A stretch of DNA of 64,000 nt from positions 2,976,001 to 3,040,000 of the forward strand of contig NZ_CP119145.1 in assembly GCF_029167625.1 (NCBI RefSeq). The letters run 5' to 3'. The notes under the pieces were generated by a model. It had not been told where the DNA came from. It made no database searches and saw nothing but the letters and a program-made list of their open reading frames with translations. Position numbers and translations under genes: made by a program. This DNA comes from Streptomyces sp. AM 4-1-1 (lineage in GTDB: Bacteria; Actinomycetota; Actinomycetes; Streptomycetales; Streptomycetaceae). How positions within the stretch are numbered: the first letter of the stretch is position 1; each line of letters begins with the position of its first letter. Positions 17,166 to 27,452 of the stretch are shown piece after piece.

Positions 17166-18404
17166 TCAGGAGATCGCGCTGCGCCGCAGCTCCACGACGT
17201 CCAGCGGCTCCGTCTCGTCGTGCGCCGTCAGATCGATGACCTTGCCCACCACGTGATCCACGGTCGCGCCCGTCCGGTGCGCTGCCAGGGCCTCCTCGCC
17301 CACCACGTCGGCCAGGTCCTCGTTCTGGACCGCCTCGATCACGGCGTTCGCCTTCTGCGTACCGAAGAAGTCGAAGCTGCCCTGGGGCACCGAGTGACGA
17401 CGGGCGGTCGAGTAGGGGACGACGGCCGAGGCACGGCGGGCGGGCAGCGCCGCCAGGGCCGGTGCGACCGGCAGCGCGGGGGTGAGGGCGGACGGCGGAC
17501 GGTGGTGCTGCTCCTCGACCGGTCCGGCGCCCGCCGCGTGCTTCCCCTTCGGCTCGTCGGCCCCCCGCTCCGGAGCCTGCTCGCCGGACTTCGGCTCCCG
17601 AGCCCGGTCGTCGGCCTTCGGCTCCCGGCTTTGGTCCCCGGCCTTCCGGTCCGGAACCCGCTCGCTCGCCTTCCGCTCCCGGCCCTGATCGCCGGCCCCG
17701 CGCTCCGGAGCCCGCTTGTCGGCCTTCCGCTCCCCGGCCTGCTCTGCGGCCGCACGCTCCGGAGCCCGGTCGCCGGCCTTCCGTTCCCGGGCCTGCTCGG
17801 CGCGGTCGCGCTTCCTGGCCTGCTCGGCGACGCGAAGCGCCTCCTGGAGCACCCCGTTGCGCGTGAGGTCCTGAAGCGCCTGGGCCGCGCGCAGATACGC
17901 GCCGGGGGTCGGAGCACCGCTCGTCACCGGCAGCTCCGGGGGCTCGGCGGCCGCTTCGAGCGCGAGCTGCCTGCGGCCTTCCAGCGCGCTGGCCCGCTCG
18001 GTCTCCGCGGTGGCGTACCTGCGCAGCAGGGCGGCGTGCTCGCCACGCAGTCCGGCCAGCTCCACCCGCTTGCGGCGGAGCTTCGTCTCCAGCCGGACGC
18101 GCAGCTCGCGCGACTCCTCCAGCTCGGACTCCAGCTCGGCCAGGCGCTCGTCGGCCTTCCACTCGTCGCTCGCCCGTGCGTGCTCCAGTTCGGCCACCCG
18201 GCGTCCGGCGGCCTGATCCCAACTGCGCATCAGATACGCACCGGTGATCGCCGCCACGGCCGTGACGGTGACGAGACCGCGCAGGACCAGCGGCTGCGCG
18301 AGCAGCCAGGCGCTGCCCGCGCAGACGATCGACACTCCGGCGACCACCGAAGGCGGAAGGATTCTGTGGAGGGGCGGGGAATGACGATGACGTCCACGTG
18401 GCAT
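17166..18404 (-). CDS. Membrane-anchored coiled-coil protein with nonapeptide repeats
   Basis: 412 residues, no family name recognised. Two hydrophobic segments at about 20-38 and 41-59 form a hairpin or a membrane anchor. Residues about 62-150 have a strongly charged, Leu/Glu/Arg-rich pattern typical of a coiled coil (ADERLAELESELEESRELR). Residues 209-289 are nine tandem nonapeptides such as KAGDRAPER, KADKRAPER and KASERVPDR. The last 75 residues (QGSFDFFGTQKANAVIEAVQ onward) look like a separately conserved domain. It is probably an actinomycete-specific envelope or cell-structure protein. The gene is monocistronic; the upstream 470 bp is non-coding. Confidence 0.8.
   Translation of the reverse strand: MPRGRHRHSPPLHRILPPSVVAGVSIVCAGSAWLLAQPLVLRGLVTVTAVAAITGAYLMRSWDQAAGRRVAELEHARASDEWKADERLAELESELEESRELRVRLETKLRRKRVELAGLRGEHAALLRRYATAETERASALEGRRQLALEAAAEPPELPVTSGAPTPGAYLRAAQALQDLTRNGVLQEALRVAEQARKRDRAEQARERKAGDRAPERAAAEQAGERKADKRAPERGAGDQGRERKASERVPDRKAGDQSREPKADDRAREPKSGEQAPERGADEPKGKHAAGAGPVEEQHHRPPSALTPALPVAPALAALPARRASAVVPYSTARRHSVPQGSFDFFGTQKANAVIEAVQNEDLADVVGEEALAAHRTGATVDHVVGKVIDLTAHDETEPLDVVELRRSAIS
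17538..17780. repeat. 27-bp degenerate repeat array encoding nine nonapeptides
   Basis: Nine 27-bp units lie within the coiled-coil protein gene and encode nonapeptides with the pattern K/G-A-x-D/E-R/Q-x-x-E/D-R. Unit DNA identity is moderate, showing old expansion plus substitution. The product is highly charged with balanced plus and minus charge, unlikely to fold into a globular domain. Confidence 0.8.
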
Positions 18405-18874
18405 GGCCTGAAATTTACCGTGCGTACGGCACGCTTGGGGAGCCGCCCGGCAATCTGTTCCCCGCCGGTTACCTTACGGACCTCCGGAGCGACTTCCCCT
18501 CAGGGCTTCCCCCGTCACTTCGCCGGGCCTCCGACGCCTCTTCACCCGCCGCTTTTCCCCCTGCTCCTCCCCCGATTCTCCCCGCTTCTCCCTGCTTCTC
18601 CCGATCCCCTTCCCCGTCCCTTACCGCGCATCTCCCTTGTTACGCAGGCCACTTCGGCCACGGATTTCGCCCCGTCCTTGCCACGCTCTGCCCGCGGCTC
18701 GACCGCAATCGCCGCACACCCGCAGGGGAGCGTCGCCGGGCGACCGGCCCTTCGGATCTCCAAGCTCTTCAGGATCTTCGAGCTCTTCGGGGTCTTCAGG
18801 GCCTTCAGGATCTTCGGGCTCTTCGGGGGCGGGGGTCTTCGGAATCCGGGTTCTTCGGGGACTTCGGAGGCCGG
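18405..18874. other. 470-bp non-coding region with polypyrimidine tract and TCTTC repeats
   Basis: Between the start of the coiled-coil gene and the end of the substrate-binding-protein gene I see no gene on either strand. About 18540-18620 is a C/T-rich tract (CCCCGATTCTCCCCGCTTCT is one stretch). About 18761-18860 holds repeated TCTTCGGG/TCTTCAGG units. Read from the minus strand these are purine-rich. The region should contain the promoter of the coiled-coil gene and the 3' end of the ABC operon. Confidence 0.6.
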
Positions 18875-19855
18875 CTACTTCTTGATCACTCCCTTGGCCT
18901 TCAGATACTCCTCGGCGGCATCGGCGGGCTTGGCGCGCTCCGCGTCCACCTTGCGGTTCAGTTCCGCGAGGTCCTCGGTGGTGAGGATCTTCGTGAGCTT
19001 GACGAGCGCGGAGGTGATCGCCGGCGCTCCGGCGTCCTTCGCATTCAGGACCGGAGTGACGTTGTCCGCGTTCTGGAGCTTCTTGTCGTCCTCCAGGAAC
19101 ACCAGCCCGTAGCTGTCCAGCACGGCGTCCGTGGTGGTCGTGAGGACGAGTTGGTCCTTGCCGTCCTTGACCGCCTGCTTGGACTGCGGGGTGCCGACTC
19201 CCTTGGGGTCGATTCCGGTGACGTCAATGCCGTACGTCTTCTTCAGCCCCGGTGCGCAGAACGGCCGCACCTCGCACTCGTCGCCCGCCGCGATCTTCAC
19301 CTTCAGCTTCGACCGACCAAGATCGGAAAGCGTCTTGAGGTTGTTCTTCTCAGCGAATTCCTTGGTCACCGCGAACGCGTTCTGGTCCGCGGCCAGACCG
19401 GGGTCCAGCACCTTCAGTCCGCGCGGTTCGGCCAGCTTCCGCAACGCCGTGACGGTGGCCGTCGCGTCCCCGGAGGCGACCGGCTTCTCCTCGGCCGCCT
19501 TCGGGCCGTTCACCTTCGCGTTGAGGAATTCGGCGATCGTCGCCGCGTATTCCGGCACGATGTCGATCTCCCCCTTCTCCAGCGAGGGCTCGTACAGCTC
19601 ACGGTTCTTCACCGTGGTGATCGAGGTGCTGAATCCGGCGTCGTCGAGGGTCTGCGCGTACAGCTCGGCGAGCACCTTGGACTCGGTGAAGGACGCGGCG
19701 CCGACGACCAGCGTCCCCTGCTTGTCCGCACCGCCGCCCGACGCCGAGTCGGGGCCCTTGTCCTTCTCCAGGCTGTCGCCACCGCAGGCGGCGAGCGAAC
19801 CCGCCAGCGCGACCATGCCGACGACCGCACCCGCTATGCGCGAGGTCCTGCTCAT
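18875..19855 (-). CDS. Osmoprotectant-type ABC transporter substrate-binding lipoprotein (ProX/OpuCC-like)
   Basis: 326 residues. The N-terminus has a lipoprotein signal peptide ending at the lipobox LAAC, giving a lipid-modified Cys about residue 24. The mature protein has the OpuAC/ProX fold: GTLVVGAASFTESKVLAELY at the start, IDIVPEYAAT, and LVLTTTTDAVLDSYGLVFLEDD. The family binds glycine betaine, choline or carnitine, but some actinomycete members bind other quaternary ammonium compounds; the ligand is not clear here. It is the last gene of a minus-strand operon after two permeases, 227 bp downstream. Confidence 0.93.
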   Translation of the reverse strand: MSRTSRIAGAVVGMVALAGSLAACGGDSLEKDKGPDSASGGGADKQGTLVVGAASFTESKVLAELYAQTLDDAGFSTSITTVKNRELYEPSLEKGEIDIVPEYAATIAEFLNAKVNGPKAAEEKPVASGDATATVTALRKLAEPRGLKVLDPGLAADQNAFAVTKEFAEKNNLKTLSDLGRSKLKVKIAAGDECEVRPFCAPGLKKTYGIDVTGIDPKGVGTPQSKQAVKDGKDQLVLTTTTDAVLDSYGLVFLEDDKKLQNADNVTPVLNAKDAGAPAITSALVKLTKILTTEDLAELNRKVDAERAKPADAAEEYLKAKGVIKK

Positions 19856-20082
19856 GATGTTCTCCGTCCACAACACATGGGTTACAAGGAAATGAGGGGC
19901 CGCAGCGGACCGGCCCACAGGAACACGGGGACCACAGGGGCCACGGGGACCACACGGGACCACGGACAACAAGGCGACGCACGACCACGACCGCCCGGCC
20001 TCCGCCGAACCGAACCCCCTGGTCACCCGACCGCCCCGAGCCGCCCCGGACCGCCCCTCCTCCGACAGCTCTCGGACCGTCC

Positions 20083-20778
20083 TCAGACCGCCCGCGGGTC
20101 ACCCTCGGACGCCCGGCGGCGGCGCAGAGGTGACAGCAACCGGTCCAGCACCACCAGTACCCCCTCGACCAGCAGGGCAAGCAGCGCGACGAGCACGGCC
20201 CCCGCGAACACCTGCGGGGTGTTGTACGTGTTGAACCCGGCGGTGATGATCCGGCCCAGGCCGCCCAGGCCGACCATCGCCGCGATCGACGCCGTGGCCA
20301 CCACCTGGACCGCCGCCGACCGCAGCCCCGTCATGATCATCGGATAGGCAAGCGGAAGCTCGACCCGGAAGAAGAGCTGGGTCCCGGACATCCCCATGCC
20401 TCGGGCCGCCTCCACCACCGACCGGTCGACCTCCGCCATCCCCACATGGGCGTTGGTCAGCAGCGGCGGCACGGCGAACAGCACCAACGCGATGATCGTC
20501 GGCAGATAGCCGGCGTTCCGCAACGGCGTGACCATGAAGAGCGCCAGCACCGCGAAGACCGGAACCGCCCGGCCCACATTGGAGATGTTCACGGCGAGCG
20601 CCCCGCCCTTGCCGATGTGCCCCAGATACAGGGCGACCGGCAGTGCCACCGCGCAGGCGACGGCGAGCGCCACCCCGCTGACGTACAGATGCTCGGCGAG
20701 CCGGTGCGCCGCCCCGCTCTCCCCCGTCCAATTGGCGCCCGTGGTCAGCCACGTCCAGGAATCACCGACAACTCCCAT
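20083..20778 (-). CDS. Osmoprotectant-type ABC transporter permease (OpuCD/OpuCB-like)
   Basis: 231 residues with about five or six hydrophobic segments and the binding-protein-dependent permease signature EAARGMGMSGTQLFFRVELPLA near residues 120-145, where the coupling helix contacts the ATPase. Also NISNVGRAVPVFAVL and GLGGLGRII. It follows the other permease after 3 bp, so the two should form a heterodimer. Confidence 0.93.
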   Translation of the reverse strand: MGVVGDSWTWLTTGANWTGESGAAHRLAEHLYVSGVALAVACAVALPVALYLGHIGKGGALAVNISNVGRAVPVFAVLALFMVTPLRNAGYLPTIIALVLFAVPPLLTNAHVGMAEVDRSVVEAARGMGMSGTQLFFRVELPLAYPMIMTGLRSAAVQVVATASIAAMVGLGGLGRIITAGFNTYNTPQVFAGAVLVALLALLVEGVLVVLDRLLSPLRRRRASEGDPRAV

Positions 20779-20781
20779 GGG

Positions 20782-21507
20782 TCAGCCCGCCTTCGCCGTG
20801 GTCGCCATCGCCTCCGGCGGGACCGCGACGGCGCGGACCCTCCGTATTCGGGTCCAGGGTGTGAGCAGCCGCTGGAGTCCGAGCAGCAGCAGGTCCGCCA
20901 CCACCGCGAGCAGCACGCAGAGCACCGACGCGGTCAGCACCTGGGCCTTGAACATGTTCGGCACGGCGTCCTCGATGAGATTGCCCAGGCCGCCCTTGCC
21001 GACCAGCGAACCGACGGTCGTCAGCGCCACCGTCGACACCGTGGCGATCCGCAGTCCGGCCATCAGCGCGGGCAGCGCGAGGGGGAGTTCCACCTCCCAC
21101 AGCAGCCTGCCCGGTCCGTACCCCATCCCCCGGGCGGCCTCCTTCGCCTCCTCGGGAACGGCTGCCAGACCGGCCAGGATGTTCCGTACGAGAATCGTCA
21201 GCGAATACAGCACGAGACCCGTGACCACCAGCGCGGCGGAAAGTCCGAACACCGGCAGGAGCAGCGAGAACATCGCCAGCGACGGCACGGTGTAGAGCAC
21301 CGTCGTCACGCCGAGCACCGGCCCCGCGAAGCGCCGGCCCCGGCGGGCGAGCAGCGCCAGCGGAAATGCCACCGCGAGCCCGATCAGCACCGAGACCACC
21401 GTGATCCAGATGTGCTGGACCGTCGCGTCCGTCAGCTCCTGGCCGCGGGAGCGCAGATACTCCCCACAGATCCAGTCGTTCGTCACCAGGCAGTTCTGTG
21501 CGGCCAT
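20782..21507 (-). CDS. Osmoprotectant-type ABC transporter permease (OpuBB/OpuCB-like), second subunit
   Basis: 241 residues from the ATG at 21507. About six transmembrane helices. The coupling-helix signature EAARGMGYGPGRLLWEVELPLA is present, and GVTTVLYTVPSLAMFSLLLP and GKGGLGNLIEDAV match the family. First gene of the minus-strand permease-permease-SBP operon; the cognate ATPase gene is divergent and its start is about 130 bp away, so one control region may serve both transcripts. Confidence 0.93.
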   Translation of the reverse strand: MAAQNCLVTNDWICGEYLRSRGQELTDATVQHIWITVVSVLIGLAVAFPLALLARRGRRFAGPVLGVTTVLYTVPSLAMFSLLLPVFGLSAALVVTGLVLYSLTILVRNILAGLAAVPEEAKEAARGMGYGPGRLLWEVELPLALPALMAGLRIATVSTVALTTVGSLVGKGGLGNLIEDAVPNMFKAQVLTASVLCVLLAVVADLLLLGLQRLLTPWTRIRRVRAVAVPPEAMATTAKAG

Positions 21508-21637
21508 CCGTCCCCCACCTCCCGTTTGTCGCTCCGAACTGGTGTCTGTCGACCCTATCCTCGACCACTGACAATCATCGAGGCCGTCGCATTCCAGCAA
21601 CATGTCCTTCACAGAACGCGCGACACAATGGGGAACC

Positions 21638-22978
<1,341 letters not shown>

Positions 22979-23262
22979 CAGCACACCCGACACCGGCCAC
23001 TCCGGCCCGCACCAGCCACATCAGCCCCACCGACCCCACCAACCACACCGTCATAATGGACACCACCGGCCACACGGCCCCACTGCCACCGGCCCGCACC
23101 GCCACACCACCGGCCATCCAGTGGAGGCACGAGCACACCCCAACGACCCCACCCCCACCGGCGCACCCGTCCGCACCGACGCGTCCGGGCGCCGGGAGAT
23201 CCCGACGCCCGGACCGGCTCACTTCCGGATCACCTTCAGCACGCCCTCAGCTCACCTTCGGA

Positions 23263-24384
23263 TCACCTCTCGCTGAGCCTGCCGCTCATCCACTCCAGCG
23301 CCGGCGGGATCTCCCGGCGCCAGGTGTTGAAGTTGTGCCCACCGCTGTCGAGCACGATCGACGACACCAGCGACGGCGGCTTCACCTTGCCCATGAACTT
23401 CATCGTGCTCTTGTAGTTCCCCTCGCCCTGCCGGGACGTCGTCACCAGGAAGGACGACGCCTCCGGCTTCTTGTGGTCCAGGCCCCACAGCAGGTTGGAG
23501 CGGTTGCGCTCGTCCTGGTCGCCGTGGAAGAGGTCACCGGTCGTCGGGTCCTCGGCGGCCTTGTAGTACGCGGAGAGTCCGGCGCTCGCCGCGTACCGGT
23601 CCGGGTGGTACATGCCGACCTTCAGCGCGCAGTAGCCGCCGGTCGAGTTGCCGATGATGCCCCAGTTACGGGCCTTGACGCCGACCCGGTACGACTGCGA
23701 GATCGCCTGCGGCACGTCCTTCGCGAAGAACGTCTCGGTCTGCGGCCCGTCCTTGACGTCCACGCACTCGGTGTCCCTCGGCGGCGCCACCGTCGGACGC
23801 ATCATGATCAGGATCATCGGCTGCGCCCGGCCCGCCTTCACCCGGGCGAGCGCCGTACGCGGGTACGCGAGCCCCTTGAACAGGTTCTCCGCGGTGCCCG
23901 GATAGCCGGTGAGCACGACGACGGCGGGAAACGTGCGTTTGGAGTACGCCGGCTGGAAGTACTCGGGCGGCAGGTACACGTACGCCGGGCTCTTGATCTT
24001 CGACTCCTGGCCGGAGATGACGACCTTGTCGATCCGGCCGCCCGCCGCGGGCCGCGAGCCGCCCGGCACGTCCGGCCGCTGGGTGCCGACCCGGACGATG
24101 TTCCGCGAGACGAGGGAGCCCGCCGCCCGGTCGGTGACGACGCCCAGTTCCTGCTTCTGCCCGAACAGGTCGGCCCAGGAGCCGTAGAAGAGGAACGAGT
24201 TGTTGGCCATCAGCCCGATCGAGACGAACAGTGCCAGCTGGGTCGCCAGCAACAGACCGATCCTGCCGAACACCGCGCGCACGCTACGGCGGGCCAGCCG
24301 GGGCCAGAGCCAGACCGTCGCGGCGAAGAACACGACGGCCAGCAGAACGGCCAGGGCCAGAACTTTGTGACTGGTGAGACCCAT
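23263..24384 (-). CDS. Membrane-anchored alpha/beta-hydrolase (esterase D / mycolyl-transferase-like fold)
   Basis: 373 residues. Two or three N-terminal membrane helices (about 6-28, 42-62) precede an exported alpha/beta-hydrolase domain. The nucleophile elbow GNSTGGYCA supplies the catalytic Ser and GGHNFNTW near the C-terminus the His; YLPPEYF, FPAVVVLTGYPG and oxyanion-region residues fit the esterase/FrmB family. It is divergent from an aminoacyl-phosphatidylglycerol synthase-type gene. In Corynebacterium and Enterococcus, hydrolases next to such synthases remove the amino acid from lipid (from memory), which is the best guess for its role. Confidence 0.85.
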   Translation of the reverse strand: MGLTSHKVLALAVLLAVVFFAATVWLWPRLARRSVRAVFGRIGLLLATQLALFVSIGLMANNSFLFYGSWADLFGQKQELGVVTDRAAGSLVSRNIVRVGTQRPDVPGGSRPAAGGRIDKVVISGQESKIKSPAYVYLPPEYFQPAYSKRTFPAVVVLTGYPGTAENLFKGLAYPRTALARVKAGRAQPMILIMMRPTVAPPRDTECVDVKDGPQTETFFAKDVPQAISQSYRVGVKARNWGIIGNSTGGYCALKVGMYHPDRYAASAGLSAYYKAAEDPTTGDLFHGDQDERNRSNLLWGLDHKKPEASSFLVTTSRQGEGNYKSTMKFMGKVKPPSLVSSIVLDSGGHNFNTWRREIPPALEWMSGRLSER

Positions 24385-24525
24385 GAGTGGCAGTGAGCTT
24401 TCTTGTCAGGAATTTTCCGGGGAGCGGATGAACCCACATCCCGGAAGCCTCGTCCTAGAGGTCGCACATCGTCCGTCGGGCCTCCGCCGATGGACTCGGA
24501 ATCTTTCGCGGAACCACGGGAAGCG

Positions 24526-26376
24526 ATGTCTGTCACGCTAGATGGGGATAAATCAGGATCGGTTCCGACCCGGGTACGTCAGTTCGTACACGGTCCGCGA
24601 GCCGAATCCGTACCGAAGCTCGTCGGCGCCGCCTGCACGGCCGTCGGGCTGATCGACGTCGCCTCCGGGGTCTTCCCGCGCTTCCGGCACAGCCGGATGC
24701 ACACGGTCGCCGAGGTGCTGCCGGGCGCGCTCGGCCCGTTCGCCGCCGCGCTCGCGATCAGCGCCGGCGTCCTCCTCCTGCTCCTGGCCCACGGCCTGAA
24801 GCGCAACAAGCGGCGGGCCTGGCGGGCCGCCGTCGTCCTGCTCCCGGCCGGTGCCGTCGCGCAGTTCGTCTACCGGCACTCCTTCGTCGGTGTCCTCGTC
24901 TCGCTGGTCCTGTGCGGGCTGCTGGTGCGTCACCGAAGCCAGTTCGAGGCGCTGCCCGACCCGCAGAGCCGCTGGCGGGCACTGGCCAACTTCGTGCTCC
25001 TGGGAGCCGGTTCCATCGGCCTCGGGCTCGTCGTGGTGAGCGTCCACCCCGGCCGGGTCGTCGGCAATCCCAGCATCGCGGACCGTCTCCAGCACGTGCT
25101 GTTCGGGCTGTTCGGCTTCGAGGGCCCGGTCGACTACGCCGGGGACACCTCCTGGACCGTGGGCTACTCGCTGGGCGCCCTCGGCCTGCTCACCGCCATC
25201 ACCACCATCTATCTCGCGTTCCGCCCGGAGCACCCCGCCGCCCGGCTCACCGAGGACGACGAGCTGCGGCTGCGCGCGCTCCTCGACAAGCACGGCGCGC
25301 GTGACTCCCTCGGCCACTTCGCGCTCCGCCGCGACAAGGGCGTCGTCTTCTCGCCCAGCGGCAAGGCCGCCGTCTGCTACCGCGTCGTGTCCGGTGTGAT
25401 GCTCGCCAGCGGCGACCCGATCGGTGACGTCGAGGCGTGGCCCGGCGCCATCGAACGCTTCATGGACGAGGCCAAGCTGCACTCCTGGACCCCCGCCGTG
25501 ATGGGGTGCAGCGAGACCGGGGGCGAGGTATGGACCCGCGAGACCGGGCTCGGCGCGCTCGAACTCGGCGACGAGGCGGTGGTGGACGTCGCGGATTTCT
25601 CCCTGTCCGGCCGAGCGATGCGCAACGTACGCCAGATGGTCAAGCGCATCGAGCGCAACGGTTACGAGACCCGCGTACGACGTGCCCGTGACATCGGCGA
25701 GGCCGAGCTGGAACGCATCCGGCACGCAGCGGCCGACTGGCGCGGCACCGACACCGAGCGCGGTTTCTCCATGGCACTCGGCCGGATCGGCGACCCCGAC
25801 GACGGGGACTGCGTCATCGCCACCGCGCACAAGACCGACCAGGACCCCCAGCAGACCGCCGACTCCCCGTACGGCGACCTGAAGGCGGTGCTCCACTTCG
25901 TGCCGTGGGGCAAGGACGGCATGTCCCTGGAGCTGATGCGCCGCGACCGTTCGGCCGACCCCGGCATGAACGAACTGCTGATCTGCGCCTCCCTCCAGGC
26001 ATCGCCCCGGCTGGGCATCGAGCGGGTCTCGCTGAACTTCGCGATGTTCCGCTCGGCACTCGCCCGCGGCGAGAAGCTGGGCGCGGGACCGGTGCTGCGC
26101 GGCTGGCGCGGGCTGCTGATCTTCCTGTCGCGGTGGTTCCAGATCGAGTCGCTGTACAAGTTCAACGCCAAGTTCCGGCCACGCTGGGAACCCCGTTTCG
26201 TCGTCTTCCGCTCCAGCCGGGACCTGCCCCGCATCGGCTTCGCCGCCATGCAGGCGGAGGGCTTCGTGAACCTCTCGCTCCCCCGCCCCTTCGCCCGCCT
26301 CCTCCCGGCCCGCAGGCCCCGCCCCTGCGCCCACCCGAACCGGCAGGGCGCCGAGCACGAGGTCCGCGCGGCGTAA
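24526..26376 (+). CDS. Membrane phosphatidylglycerol lysyltransferase-domain protein (MprF/LysX-like)
   Basis: 616 residues from the ATG at 24526, which has an upstream purine-rich site; in-frame ATGs at 24403 and 24490 would add up to 41 residues. The N-terminal third has about six membrane helices. The C-terminal 330 residues are the DUF2156/LPG-synthase domain, with GKAAVCYRVVSGVMLASGDP, FSLSGRAMRNVRQMVKRIE, and SLNFAMFRSALARGE. This domain moves an amino acid from aminoacyl-tRNA to a lipid, changing surface charge and giving resistance to cationic peptides. There is no lysyl-tRNA synthetase domain, unlike Mycobacterium LysX. Confidence 0.9.
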   Translation: MSVTLDGDKSGSVPTRVRQFVHGPRAESVPKLVGAACTAVGLIDVASGVFPRFRHSRMHTVAEVLPGALGPFAAALAISAGVLLLLLAHGLKRNKRRAWRAAVVLLPAGAVAQFVYRHSFVGVLVSLVLCGLLVRHRSQFEALPDPQSRWRALANFVLLGAGSIGLGLVVVSVHPGRVVGNPSIADRLQHVLFGLFGFEGPVDYAGDTSWTVGYSLGALGLLTAITTIYLAFRPEHPAARLTEDDELRLRALLDKHGARDSLGHFALRRDKGVVFSPSGKAAVCYRVVSGVMLASGDPIGDVEAWPGAIERFMDEAKLHSWTPAVMGCSETGGEVWTRETGLGALELGDEAVVDVADFSLSGRAMRNVRQMVKRIERNGYETRVRRARDIGEAELERIRHAAADWRGTDTERGFSMALGRIGDPDDGDCVIATAHKTDQDPQQTADSPYGDLKAVLHFVPWGKDGMSLELMRRDRSADPGMNELLICASLQASPRLGIERVSLNFAMFRSALARGEKLGAGPVLRGWRGLLIFLSRWFQIESLYKFNAKFRPRWEPRFVVFRSSRDLPRIGFAAMQAEGFVNLSLPRPFARLLPARRPRPCAHPNRQGAEHEVRAA

Positions 26377-26591
26377 CCGCCACGGGCCGCCGCCCGCACG
26401 CGCCGAGTTCCGGCCCCATCGGCGAGCGGCGAGCGGCGTCAGGCGGCTTCACGCCAGCTACGCACCCTCCGACGTCGCCGGAACATCCCCATACATCCGG
26501 TACGCGGACGTCCCTCCACCTCGCGGCTCACCGCATCCGACGCCGCCCGCTACTCCACCAGGGAGTACGGGACAGCCCTTAGGCTGGTCGT

Positions 26592-27452
26592 ATGAGTACG
26601 TTGCGCGGACGTGGCACGGTGCGAGGGCTGCCGGAGTGGGACCGCTGTGCGGTCATGGGAGTCGTCAATGTGACCCCCGACTCCTTCTCCGACGGAGGCC
26701 GCTGGTTCGACACCACGGCCGCGATCAAGCGTGGTCTGGATCTGGCCGGTGAGGGCGCCGACCTGGTCGACGTGGGGGGCGAGTCGACCCGGCCGGGCGC
26801 CAGCCGGGTCGACGAGGCCGAGGAACTGCGGCGCGTGGTCCCGGTCGTGCGCGGTCTGGCCGCCGAGGGCGTCGTCGTCTCCGTGGACACCATGCGGGCC
26901 CGGGTCGCCGAACAGTCCGTCGCGGCCGGCGCGGCCCTCGTCAACGACGTCAGCGGCGGACTCGCCGACCCCGACATGATCCCGGTCGTCGCCGCCGCCG
27001 AGGTCCCGTTCGTCGTCATGCACTGGCGCGGCTTCAGCGAGTCCATGAACAGCAGGGCGGTGTACGAGGACGTGGTCGCCGAAGTCCTCGGCGAACTGCG
27101 CGCCCGCACGGACGCCGTCGTCGCCGGCGGTGTCGCCCCGGAACGCCTCGTGATCGACCCCGGCCTCGGCTTCGCCAAGAACGCCGGACACGACCTCGCC
27201 CTCGTCGCGCACCTCACCGAGCTGCGCGCGCTGGGCCGTCCGCTGCTCGTCGCCGCCTCCCGCAAGCGGTTCCTCGGCCACGTCCTGGCCGGCGAGGGCG
27301 CCGCCCCTCCGCCGGCCCGCGAACGCGACGCGGCCACCGCCGCGATCTCCGCGCTGGCCGCCGAGGCGGGCGCGTGGGCGGTACGGGTGCACGAGGTACG
27401 GGCCACGGCCGACGCCGTGCGCGTCGCCCGTGCCGTAGAGGGAGCCCGGTGA
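26592..27452 (+). CDS. folP: Dihydropteroate synthase
   Basis: Condenses para-aminobenzoate with 6-hydroxymethyl-dihydropterin pyrophosphate; target of sulfonamides. 286 residues. Signatures: MGVVNVTPDSFSDGG near residue 17, VDVGGESTRPGA, VNDVSGG, DPGLGFAKNAGHDL and AASRKRFLG. First gene of a plus-strand folate operon; its stop overlaps the next gene by 4 bp. No sulfonamide-resistance insertion is evident by eye in the loop regions. Confidence 0.97.
   Translation: MSTLRGRGTVRGLPEWDRCAVMGVVNVTPDSFSDGGRWFDTTAAIKRGLDLAGEGADLVDVGGESTRPGASRVDEAEELRRVVPVVRGLAAEGVVVSVDTMRARVAEQSVAAGAALVNDVSGGLADPDMIPVVAAAEVPFVVMHWRGFSESMNSRAVYEDVVAEVLGELRARTDAVVAGGVAPERLVIDPGLGFAKNAGHDLALVAHLTELRALGRPLLVAASRKRFLGHVLAGEGAAPPPARERDAATAAISALAAEAGAWAVRVHEVRATADAVRVARAVEGAR

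Noticed and set aside
21508..21637. Possible -35/-10 pairs and the GTCGA-N8-TCGAC dyad in the divergent ABC transporter promoter region
   Set aside because: Half-sites of five bases in GC-rich DNA are expected by chance and no -10/-35 pair with proper spacing stands out; left for transcription-start mapping.
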